Positions 39,223 through 48,271 of a stretch of 64,000 nucleotides of DNA are shown in pieces; position 1 is the stretch's first letter; each line of letters starts with the position of its first letter. The stretch spans positions 1,302,001-1,366,000 of the forward strand of contig CM073194.1 of assembly GCA_037042915.1 (NCBI GenBank), written 5' to 3'. The DNA comes from Auricularia sp. M13. Lineage: Eukaryota; Basidiomycota; Agaricomycetes; Auriculariales; Auriculariaceae. The notes beneath the pieces are model-generated. The model ran no database searches, was not told the origin of the DNA, and saw only the letters and a list, made by a program, of their open reading frames with translations. A program made the position numbers and the translations under genes.

Positions 39223-40403
39223 ATGCCCTCCTCCCGAAAGCGCGCGCAGGCCCACCCAGTAGGAGTCCTTTGTCGAGCATACGCTTCTGGTAGGACAAGA
39301 GTTATTGCAGCTTCGAGTCTGTGCTTATACAGTATTATCCACTGCACCGACGACAGGCCAGGGCTGCGATTGGGGCGCGTCTTGCAAATTCGAACACGAT
39401 CTCCATGCGCCTGCCGCGCCAGACATTGGAGGTATATGCTGGGATTTCAGTGCTCACGGTGAGTCGGAGGACTCGCGCGAGTCATCATTGTCGAGGCTCA
39501 TACGGGTGACTGAAGGTTCCTGTCTGCGTGAAACACAGAACGGTCATTGCGGCTACGTCCATGAACGCACCCAGGGTTTATTTAGCGTGGACGCAGATGG
39601 AGACCCCATATGGGCACCCCTGCCGTCGAACACCACGAGGTCCGCGTTTTGATACAGCTACCATTCTCTGACGGTATTGACGAGGCCACGATTCTAGTTC
39701 TGGGCCTCGGACCACATCCAGGGCCAACAGCTCCTCGGAGGTCACCCGCACAAGGGGTCGTGCTGCAGCTCTTAGCGTGGAGCATCGTCTTGGACAAGCC
39801 CAGCTGAAAGAAGAACGGATACTTGCACCTGAAACACTGCAGGATCATCTGGAGCGACCCAGGCTGAAAGCAGAACGGATACTTGCAGCAGCCCGAGAGA
39901 GTACTCGAGCGTGGAATTGTCGCGCGGTACTGGCTGAACAGGCAGAACTTGCAGAACGCCTGGGCGGGGCTGTCTTGGAGCCAGCAGGGTATGCCTTCCG
40001 ATCTAGCAGTCGAACCTACGCCGCTTCCAGTGTAACCGCCGTCGCTATCTCGTCCACATTACCAGCGCGGGCGGCTGGGGCTCACCCGGTCGCAGTCGTT
40101 ACGGTACGTGGTCAAGCCTGTGACACAACACGAAGGCCATTGCTGAAAGACGAGCAGCAGGCGTCGTCTTTGAATTGGCAGCCGCCTACCCCATCGGCGC
40201 GCGCTTCCAGTACAAATGCCTCGCGTGCCCGGAGTTGCAGGCATGGTCGATGGGCCGATGGTCAGACTGACTGTTTCGACTGCGACTGTGAGCGTCTTCG
40301 TGAGGCGGACGGAATCGAAGACGAATCGAGTGGCGGTGGTTGGGCTTGGCTTGGAGCAGTGGCGACCATGGCATTCGTCGCATACCGCTGGTGTAAACGT
40401 TAG
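39223..40403 (+). CDS. Tandem CCCH protein with C-terminal membrane anchor (CCCH-3)
   Basis: Start MPSSRKRAQAHPVG. Introns at 39290-39356, about 39460-39516 and about 39642-39699 join exons in phase. The first finger is C-RAYASGQG-C-DWGAS-C-KFE-H, a standard C-x8-C-x5-C-x3-H. The second is C-WDFSAHGS-C-LRETQNGH-C-GYV-H, with x8 instead of x5. Between them is APDIGGICWDF, as in CCCH-2. The C-terminal half has a short internal repeat (LKEERILA and LKAERILA) in an Arg/Ala/Glu-rich region, an Asp/Cys patch (DCFDCDCE), and a final hydrophobic segment WAWLGAVATMAFVAYRWCKR. The ending AYRWCKR resembles AYRWWRPG of CCCH-1. The third intron is inferred from phase only. Confidence 0.6.
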
Positions 40404-40929
40404 ATGACCTGATCTCGAAGAGAATTTCTGATGTGCATAGCTACCATTGCTTGTTCCAAATAATCGAGTCGTTAGACATCGCCGAGAACGATGTTCGGGA
40501 TAATGAGAGTTGCACCAATACCGGCGTCGCGTTCGGCTGACCATTAGGAGCGATGTCGCATCCAGGCCTAGCAGCGCCCATCTCGTCGCCGTTGTCTGAC
40601 AAGCGCGTCCATCTTGTGATAATCCCGCTTTCACACCGTCGTGAGGAAGAAGGTCGGGCGGAAGAGTGTCACGGCTTGCGTTGCAGTGAGGCGGACGCTG
40701 GCCCCCTTGGCGCTAGCCATTTGCGTTCGCGCAATGCGCGGAGAACATGGGTCGGAAGGGCAGAGCGGGGCGTGGCAGAGCGACCCATGGGGAAATGCGG
40801 CGTGGAAGAGCCGTCCAACTGCGCAACTCTTCGCAGCCCTATTCCATTTTAGTTTCAGCCTTGATCGAGCCCGACCGAGGGACCGGCAGAGTGCATCGAG
40901 AACGAGTCCCATTTTCGTCACATATACAC
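40404..40929. other. Intergenic stretch before the transporter-derived repeat
   Basis: No gene is supported. It ends at the left border of the sequence copied from the AEC transporter gene. Confidence 0.35.
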
Positions 40930-41231
40930 TGAAACTTGAACCAGTTCAGCATCTATTCAGGTATACAACTGTATACTACCAAAGCAACGAGACAATAGAA
41001 TACAGCAGCAGACGTACTTTGCTTTACGCAGGAAGCATAGCGTATGTGGAGCGTGTATGGATACAGATTTTTGGCAAACAGATAAGAGTCCAGAATGCCT
41101 TCTAGGCCTTGTAGTGTTCAACGAGCTTGAGCGCCGCGGCACAGGTCACGGAGATCAGAGGGGCACAGAGGTTCTGCGAGCTGATGAGTTTCGTTCGCGC
41201 GCCGCGCAAAGAGCAAATGCGCACCGCAACA
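40930..41231 (-). pseudogene. Copied 3' end of the AEC transporter gene
   Basis: About 300 bp here match 48104-48401 at high identity, including the last exon of the AEC gene (NLCAPLISVTCAAALKLVEHYKA on the minus strand), its preceding intron and 3' flank. Nothing of the rest of the transporter is present. The match stops at ACCGCAAC, exactly where the zinc-module copy begins (GCGCGCCGGTCGAG at 41232). Confidence 0.85.
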
Positions 41232-41626
41232 GCGCGCCGGTCGAGACCATGTTGCCGCGATGCCATTTCTGCCGCAAGCGCGTCGCTGCCTACGGTCGGC
41301 CGCACCAGATGGAGCGGCACCTGGTGGGCTATGACGGCTACCCGGCGTGCGAGGCGCTTGCCGACCTGGTCCACGGCGGGAAGAAGACACACTTCGCACT
41401 CGGCAGCTGGCTCAAGGCGAAAAAGCTGGCCATTCTCCCGGAATTCGTCGGCAGGAGACTCGCGAAGGCGTTCCACTGGGCCGTTTATGACAAGTACGAG
41501 CGCACCAAGGTGGCGGTTCTGACACCCCAGCACAGGAAGCCGAAGAAGAAGAAGGCCGACAAAGCAGCTGGCGAGAAACGCGTTGAGGAGGACGAGGATG
41601 ACGACGAGGACGACGATGAGGAGTAA
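41057..41626 (+). CDS. Chimeric ORF: antisense transporter 3' end fused to zinc-module C-terminus
   Basis: From ATG at 41057 the frame stays open for 189 codons. Codons 1-58 read the antisense strand of the transporter-derived repeat (MDTDFWQTDKSPECLLG and on). The rest is the C-terminal half of the zinc-module family: VETMLPRCHFC...GRPHQMERHLVGYDG..AC, then KKTHFALGSWLKAKK and an Asp/Glu tail. The first CxxC...HxxxC module is lost. Compared with gene B the protein has only scattered substitutions and no stop or shift over 130 codons, so the frame is either young or still used. Whether it is transcribed cannot be judged; no TATA box stands at the expected distance. Confidence 0.5.
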   Translation: MDTDFWQTDKSPECLLGLVVFNELERRGTGHGDQRGTEVLRADEFRSRAAQRANAHRNSAPVETMLPRCHFCRKRVAAYGRPHQMERHLVGYDGYPACEALADLVHGGKKTHFALGSWLKAKKLAILPEFVGRRLAKAFHWAVYDKYERTKVAVLTPQHRKPKKKKADKAAGEKRVEEDEDDDEDDDEE

Positions 41627-41686
41627 GCGCTGGTGTAGCATGTATCATAGGCATCGGATATTCAATGCCGCTGATGACTGGGTCCC

Positions 41687-41716
41687 GTGAAAGCTGGAGG
41701 TACTAAAGTGTTGTCC
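41687..41716 (+). promoter_or_regulatory. Conserved 3' downstream element, copy in the duplicated block
   Basis: Identical in sequence and distance (61 nt past the stop) to the element behind gene B, as expected from the segmental duplication. Confidence 0.65.
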
Positions 41717-42308
41717 CCTTGAATCGTGGAAATCCTGGCATCGATGCTGGGCGTCGTTCACGTAGCAAGCACATCAATGGGGCGTCATTAAAAGGGAAGA
41801 TGCTGCAATGGTTGTGCATACGAGCAAGAGTCATGGGGGCCATGTGCGACTAGTACTGGCGAGTCTAGAAAAAAAAAAACAGACAATGAGCGCGCCGCAA
41901 ATCCGGACGATGAGAGCGATGGAAGCTACTATGACCGCAGAATGCGCACCCTGTCTGTGTCAAGAGCCCCCGGAAGTAGTTTCGAGACAGTGGGACAGCT
42001 CGGCGCTGGAGTGCAAGAGAGGACGACGATTCGGAGTTTTCAAACCTTTCCTTTTCCTTTATCCTCCCGCGACGAGTCAACGACGGTGTCTATACCACGT
42101 TAGGTACTCAGCGCTTAGTGCTCAGACATGTAGCGCGGCATGCAGATTTCGCGGAGGGTTGTGAAGAACTGGGTGGAACCAGTGTGGTATGCGTGAGGCT
42201 CGGTGGGAAATGCAGATACATAATTGCCACCGAGCGAAGAGCGTTAGTTTGTTTGGTCGTATACGTCACTCGCAACTCATCTTCATACCACTTCGCGCCT
42301 ATAGCAGT

Positions 42309-43816
42309 ATGAAGGTGTACGAGGACCCAGACACGGTTCTCGCCCTCATGGAATATTATGGGATTCAAGACTACGAGGAGCCGTGGGTCCAGCGGTTTCC
42401 CTACCTCTTGTCTCGAGGTTATCGCCTCGACGATCGTTATGATCCCGACCACATACCCTCTTGGTTCACCCGAACTATGGAAGAACTGAACGAGCTAATT
42501 GATACTGATTGCACCATGGGAAGATTTTATAGGACACATCCTGATGCACTAGCGGTAGGCGAATCTTCTGCTGTCCTCTTCAGCCGCTGATCATTCACAG
42601 GATTATCCTGATAAACGGGTATACGTCAAAGAGGCTACTCGGACGATAGACGGGCGCCAAGTATTCCTCAAAGTCATACCCGATGATACAGAAGAACTTG
42701 CTGCCTTGCGTTTCCTGTCGTCCAGTCCCATGAACCACGACCCCGTAAATCCAGCTGCGCAACTCCTGGACTACTTTCCCGTGAGCTCGGAGGACGACAT
42801 GTGTCAAATGGAAACTGGTAGAAACTATTTCTTCATCGTCCTTCCTCTGCTGCGCGAGTGGGACTGGCCGCCGCATGCCATGGTTGGGGAGACCTTACCG
42901 TTCATTGAGCAGGTTCTCAAGGTAATGTCGCATAGTTTTTAGTGCCTCCTTTATTCTTACACATGACAGGGAGTATCGTTCCTACATCGCCAAGACATTG
43001 CCCATGGGTATGCAATAATGTGCACTGGCAAAACGTAGCCACTGCCTGCTCATTCCAGCTCTTGACAGGGACATTCGCTCATCAAACATCATGATGGATC
43101 CATCTCAAATGTTCCCGCGGGGCATGCACCCGAAGGAAAACATCGCAATCGATTTCGGGTTCTCATTCCGGGATGAGCAAGTGCACGACCGCATCGACGT
43201 CAACACGCGCTATCTCTTCACTGACTTCGGGAGTTGCAACATGTTATCCGGTGGAAAGCGCAGTATTGTCCCTTGCGCGGGGCACCGATCATTATATTTC
43301 GCCCCAGAGATGCACTCGCCGCTCGGGTATGACCCTTTTATGGGCGACATCTACCAACTCGGGCGTTTTTTAGAAGAATTTTTCGCTGAGGTAAATCGAG
43401 ACGCTGCGCTCAATCTTCCTTTGCTGACACTCGATTCCTGACAGCCGATTCCCGAGTTAATGCCGCTCATTCAAGCTATGCTACACTCGGATCCCGCGAT
43501 GCGTCCCACGGCCGATGTTACCCTGGACAGCTTCAGCGAGATATCAGCCGGACTTACCCGCCCTGCGTTTCTGCGCTTCATGCCGAGCAAGTGGGAGGTT
43601 CAGTGTGCCGAGGCCTGGCTGCCCAACTACAAGCGTTTCATGCACTTCCGGCATGTGGCGACTTATATGCGCACCGCTCTAAAGGCTACAGCGCGGGAGA
43701 CTGCGGCTGATCCTATGCATGACGGCCAAGTCACACGACGGAGGCGAAGCCTGTCACTGATGTCACCTGATACTTCCCTGAGACAGCATGTACGCGCGCG
43801 AGCAGTAACAATATGA
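42309..43816 (+). CDS. Protein kinase of a fungus-specific HGDIR type, intact
   Basis: Exons 42309-42554, 42601-42921, 42970-43007, 43069-43390 and 43445-43816 are in phase and give about 432 residues. A leader of about 80 residues (MKVYEDPDTVLALMEYYG; YDPDHIPSWF) precedes the kinase core. VYVKEATRTIDGRQVFLKVI carries the likely ATP-binding lysine, YFFIVLPLL the hinge, FLHRQDIAHGDIRSSNIMMD the catalytic loop (His-Gly-Asp and Asn), FTDFGSCNM the DFG motif, SLYFAPEM the APE segment, and MLHSDPAMRPTAD the RP motif before the last helices. A basic tail with RRRRSLSLMS follows. All catalytic residues are present, although Arg replaces the usual Lys after the catalytic Asp, so it could be active. 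No substrate is known to me. It is a copy of the gene now decayed at 35500-37041. Confidence 0.8.
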
Positions 43817-44860
43817 GAACAACAATTCCCTTACGTCCGATCGATTGTTCTGACGGTTCCATTCAAGACGTATGGTAGGACGACTGCCACGCCATATTAG
43901 CAGCAATTGAGCGACTTGCAGAAGGACCAGAGTCAAACCCCGAGAGATTCATGTTCATCTAGACTCTGCATGATACGAAGACACCTCTTGCGGGCCGTCT
44001 CGCCTCGTGGAGCGTCAATGTAGGGCAGTTGAGACAGTCGGACGGCTTCTTAGCAAACAAGCAACCCATATCAGGATTGGTGGGCAGGCCGGCGCGTGCT
44101 TAGGCCAGATGGCCGGTAGCCGGTGACTCAAGCTCTCAAGCCATGAGGGGACGGAACCTATCCAATATCCAAAGAGCTCTTCACGCACGGCGGGTGGAAC
44201 TTCAGGTCCAACTCGAGCCACTAGTAATCTCATAGCAATTGGCGGAGACTCGTAGTGGGATCCCGTGAGACCAATTGCGTGCCTGTCATACGACAGCGAG
44301 ATTGTTGGTGCAGCACGTCCCGGACGAGCCATAGATACCGACGTTTGGCATTCTGGTTCTTCCCCGATCAAATGATTCTGGCGTGGACAGCGAGCGGTGC
44401 CTTGCTCAAGCCCCATGGACCGTGAGGGAAACCCCGCGCTGCGTGCCGTGGTCCTATAGTCCGTGAGATCCTTGAGACGGTTTAAATCATTGAGACGGAG
44501 AATGGCTTCGGCAGTGAGCTGCCTAACGAAACGGCACTCAGTGCAGTGAATGCATGAGAACCGTCGGTCCGAAGTTCGCAGATCTCCCAGATCTCCGGGA
44601 GAACAAACTGCGGCACCCCGTCGCAGCTATCCCGTTTCACTGTTGTTCATGTCACCTACAGGTGTATTGAAACGTCATAGTCATTCTTCTGAGGTGTTTT
44701 TGCTGTCGTCCCCCCTGCGATTTATATTCACTTCGCTTCCTGCGTTCCAAAGTTCATCCTTGCGCTCAGAGCTCCCCGAACCGTCTTATCCCTACAAATC
44801 TCAGCCTATAACACAGATACTAGCTCTCCATATGCCTGGCGAGTAGCTTTCAGCACGCAG
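43817..44860. other. Intergenic stretch of 1 kb
   Basis: A minus-strand frame at 44015-44416 is open for 133 codons but shows no family motif, splice support or codon order; I do not call it a gene. CT-rich and TATA-like sequence (GATTTATATTCAC, about 44731) probably belongs to the promoter of the next gene. Confidence 0.35.
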
Positions 44861-46163
44861 GGGCCTGCCCGGATTGTTGACGAGCGTCATAAAGAGGCTG
44901 TATCGGCTGCCGCAGCCGGCGAGCAAGCCATCGAGGGCGGGATCAAGGCGGTCAACACAGCTTGGAACAAATACGCTCCCAGTCGGCAGACCACTAAGAA
45001 CACGAAAAAATTGCAGAAAATAGTCGCCGATGTCGAAGAACGTCTTGACGCAGGCAGAGTGTCTGACTACGATGGAGAATTGAGTATCATCAGCGACGCT
45101 ATGAAGTTGGTATTTCCTTTCAGATCAAACTCTCCGCTTTTAACAGTCTGTTTATCACGTATAGGTCCACCAAACTTAACTACAAGGCCGCGAGGACACA
45201 ATTTTTCCACAATCCCGCCAAGAAGCTCGGGCAGTCTGTTGGAGCTTCTTATTATCGGGGTCGCGCGTCCCACAGAAACAGGGTATGTCGTAGCATGTTG
45301 AGAAAATATGAAGACGGCCTGATGTACTGTACTTTCTGGCTGAACTAGGATCGCGATTCGGCCGAGGCTGCCAAGGAGATTTACAAAAAGGCCAACAAGG
45401 TTAAGAAACGCCTCAAGGGACGACCTCCGAGTCCTCCCGGGAGGCGTCCAGATAATTTAGATGACTGGGAGGACGAGAGCGAGGATTATGAGGAGCACGA
45501 AGGTCAGATTCTGCTGCTAACAATTGCCTGCCTATTTACTCACTCGAATGTAAATATCATTCTAGATAATCAGCGAGGCGCAGGTAAGCACTTTGCTTGG
45601 GACTTACAGCCTACTAATGCAAATCCGCTGATGCTGCAGGATCTTCGAGCTCGACCGGAGGTCATGCTTGGCCTGTTGTTGTCCATCAAGGCCGCGGGGA
45701 TCCGTACGCCATGCCGCCTGGCCAGTCCGGACATTGGGGGCGGGGCGGAACGCCATATAGCGGCGTTGCAGGAAGGGGCGGCTATCAGCATTCATACGGC
45801 CATTCGCAGCCTGGCGGAGGGACAGGTCACGCCGCCGCACCTTACGGTGTGCAGTATTCGGAGACGGCTGCTCCCCACGGAGGACACCCGCATGGTGCAC
45901 AAGGCATGAGTGCGTATACGCAGTATCAGCCTACTATGCTGCAGGGAATGCCCCCTGCTGCGATGAACCCGACTGCTGCGCCGCCATATATTGCTCACGG
46001 TCACGCCGGCTTTCCCCAGGCTCAGGCTATGCAACCCCTTCAAGGCGCTCCAGGCTATCCTCCACAATACGCTTACGACCCATACCAGCAGCCCGGATCG
46101 TCATCCGGTGGCACAGGGTACTATTACGCCAGCCATTCACCCGATGCTGGCGGCCGATATTAA
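44861..46163 (+). CDS. Low-complexity Gly/Tyr/His/Pro-rich protein, unknown function, 5' exon unresolved
   Basis: Exons can be followed from 44861 on: ARIVDERHKEAVSAAAAGE with a charged helical segment (KNTKKLQKIVADVEERL), then KLNYKAARTQFFHNPAKKLG, then DRDSAEAAKEIYKKANKVKKRL with an acidic patch (DDWEDESEDYEEHE). The last 170 residues are Gly/Tyr/His/Pro/Gln-rich (GGYQHSYGHSQPGGG, YAYDPYQQPGSSSGG) and end SHSPDAGGRY. The frame upstream of 44861 has no ATG, so a first exon must lie further upstream. The tail looks prion-like, as in RNA-granule or stress proteins, but no RNA-binding domain is visible. I do not recognise the family. Confidence 0.55.
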
Positions 46164-46983
46164 ATCACGTGATTCACATCAGGCAAGAAGCCGCGGCGCC
46201 GCGGCGATGACGATTACGATTCTATCTTTGCTCGAGTCGCAATTCGTTGCACCCACTTCTGAGACCCAATTGTCCGCCGTACCTTCGTTGTCTCGGAGGA
46301 GATACGGTTTCCCATCCCCCGACTGTTTCTCGCGAATGCTCCCGCGCAACTCCCCATTTTCGGAAGGAGACTGATAGTTTCTACTTTCCTAAAGATACCG
46401 CCACACCTCCTTTGTCTCGGGGGAGGTCTGGTTACCCATCCGTGACGGACCTTCCCTCGTGAATGCTTGCAGGCTTCCCGCGCGCTTGTTGAAAAGATGT
46501 AACGCATGTCTCTGCAATACACGAATACATACAATACACTGACGTGGCGTTAACATAGCACCTCAAGCTGAAATCAAGTTAGGGCCTAATTGACCGTTCA
46601 AGAGTCCGTCATACCGGCGGAGACAAGGAAACTAGACGCCGGTGGTGATCTGAAGTGATACCGCGACCGGCTGGGCTTCGAAAGTTCGAAGTCGTCCAAG
46701 ACGAGGATATTATTGAAGTGGCGCGAACGTGCTTGCTTTCTCCAGCTCTCAGGCTACACTGGTAGGATTTACGCCGATGATGTATTGTGCAGGCACGGCC
46801 TATCGGCGACGGCACCTGTCACGCAGCGTCGAGTTCTGGTCGAGTTCGCGCGACACGCTACTGGAGTGCGTCCGTATCAACCGCCGTGACCCCTTCCCGC
46901 GCAAACAACTGGCGCTTGGGATCTATGACACAGCCCAGGGTTCCCAGGCTCAGATGACCACGCTTGGACGCTAGGTGCATCGT
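46164..46983. other. Intergenic stretch with an imperfect direct repeat
   Basis: Two units of roughly 100 bp, spaced about 130 bp apart (from about 46268 and 46400), share GTCTCGG-GGAG and CCCATCC and similar CTCG-GAATGCT words. No gene is supported. Confidence 0.35.
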
Positions 46984-47191
46984 GGGAACCCGGGACATCA
47001 CGTGATGGCTGACACCCGGTAGCGTGAGAGTCTAGAGTAAACACCCACCACTTGCCAAGTTAATGGCGGCCCAACACGACGATGCCCCGACTGCACATTT
47101 TCTGAGCATCTAAAGCAGATATCTGGCCCCTCACTGCGGCTTAACTTAGGCAAATAATATTGCCCTAGATCACGTGATGTCCCGGGTCCCC
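46984..47191. repeat. 208-bp element bounded by 23-bp inverted repeats with an ATCACGTGAT core
   Basis: The left arm (46984-47006) and right arm (47169-47191) are inverted copies differing at one position; each contains CCCGGGACATCACGTGAT. ATCACGTGAT is itself a palindrome with an E-box CACGTG. No clear target duplication was found. The minus-strand ORF at 46998-47504 reads through it and takes its C-terminus from it. It could be a small MITE or a paired regulatory site. Confidence 0.55.
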
Positions 47192-48079
47192 GCTGGTATC
47201 TTAGCAGAAGATGAACGGCATTCCCATGGGTGTACGAGTGCAATCTTGCCAAAAGCTTGAGCATGTTCCCACGGTCCATCCGCCAATATAGCGCAGTGAA
47301 CTGGGAGGCAGACGCTACTGCCTGTGACGATGCCCGGTCACGAAACGGCGCTGAGGATGCCACAAGGTCTAGAAGGACGAGCGTGGAGTGGCGGGGCGAC
47401 ACGTAGGGATGCGGTATTGAAAGATGAATGTCGGCCGGCTGCGCAACACGCTTTTCGTCGTCCTCTTCCAACTTGTTTGGTTTCAGTTTCTGCGCTGGGA
47501 GCTCCAAGGGGGCCTCGCAAAAAAAATTATTGACACAGGGCCAAAAATTCTCACAAGGGCCTCAAATGGACCCCATCCCCCCCTATTTGCTTCCGGTGCT
47601 TAGTCATCTCAGGCAAAACACCATATGGAAGCAAATTTCTCATTGAGAAATTGTAGGAATGGTATGTTACTACTCAATTGGTGCTCTGGAGGCCCATCTC
47701 CAGTAGTTGGCGGCAAATTTGAATGCCGAGCCTGGATGCTTCCGGAGCACCACCCGCTCACACAACCACCATCCTCAGCCAATTCTCGGGCTTGATTGGC
47801 CCATGAATTCTGCAATGGCTTCTTAGCTACCTATTGCTGACTCTGCTGCTTAAAAACATGGTTTCCAGGCTGAGACCAAGTGTATTCAATGAAATTCTCA
47901 CATAAATTCTTGCCTAAAAAAATTCTCATAAGCTCTCAAATGGACCCCCCTCCCCCCGGCCTCGTGATATCGGATTTTGCCGACGAGGCCCCCTTGGGGA
48001 GCTCGCGATCGAGCCCGTCCAGCGTTGTCCAGTGCACCGGAACAAGTCTCCGGCTTTCGTCGCATGCTAGTTCAAGCAT
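46998..48079 (-). pseudogene. Unknown ORF interrupted by hAT-type MITE copy 2
   Basis: On the minus strand ATG at 48079 opens MLELACDESRRLVPVHW and runs to DRELP at the MITE border. Past the MITE, the frame continues in phase as AQKLKPNKLEEDDEKRV and HPYVSPRHSTLVLLDLVA to a stop at 46998. Without the MITE and one target duplication this makes an uninterrupted frame of about 195 codons. I recognise no domain. Whether it was ever a gene is uncertain; the codon order in the middle looks protein-like (Leu/Ala helix after HSTLVLLDL). Confidence 0.4.
47505..47996 (+). mobile_element. hAT-type MITE copy 2 (492 bp)
   Basis: Perfect 13-bp inverted repeats CAAGGGGGCCTCG (47505-47517) and CGAGGCCCCCTTG (47984-47996) are flanked by the 8-bp target duplication GGGAGCTC (47497-47504 and 47997-48004). 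It is within 1 bp of the length of copy 1 and lies in the opposite orientation. It is non-autonomous. Confidence 0.9.
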
Positions 48080-48271
48080 GAGCCCGTATCTGGTACACAG
48101 TGGAACTTGAAGCAGTTCAGCATCTATTCAGGTAAACAACGGTATGCTACCAAAGCAACGAGACAACGGAATACAGCAGCAGACGTACTTTACTTTACGC
48201 AAAACCATAGCGTATGCGGAGCGTGTATGGATACAGCTTTGTGACAAACGAAAAAGAGTCCAGAATTCCGT

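Larger units (their letters stand above)
41232..43816 (+). repeat. Segmental duplication, copy 2
   Basis: Matches 33986-37041 in order: zinc-module C-terminus, conserved 3' element, spacer, kinase gene. The left junction is sharp and abuts the transporter-derived sequence. The 3' flank words (TGTATCATAGGCATCGG and following) are nearly identical to copy 1. This copy holds the intact kinase. Confidence 0.8.

Noticed and set aside
44015-44416. 133-codon minus-strand open frame
   Set aside because: No family motif, no promoter signal and no splice support.
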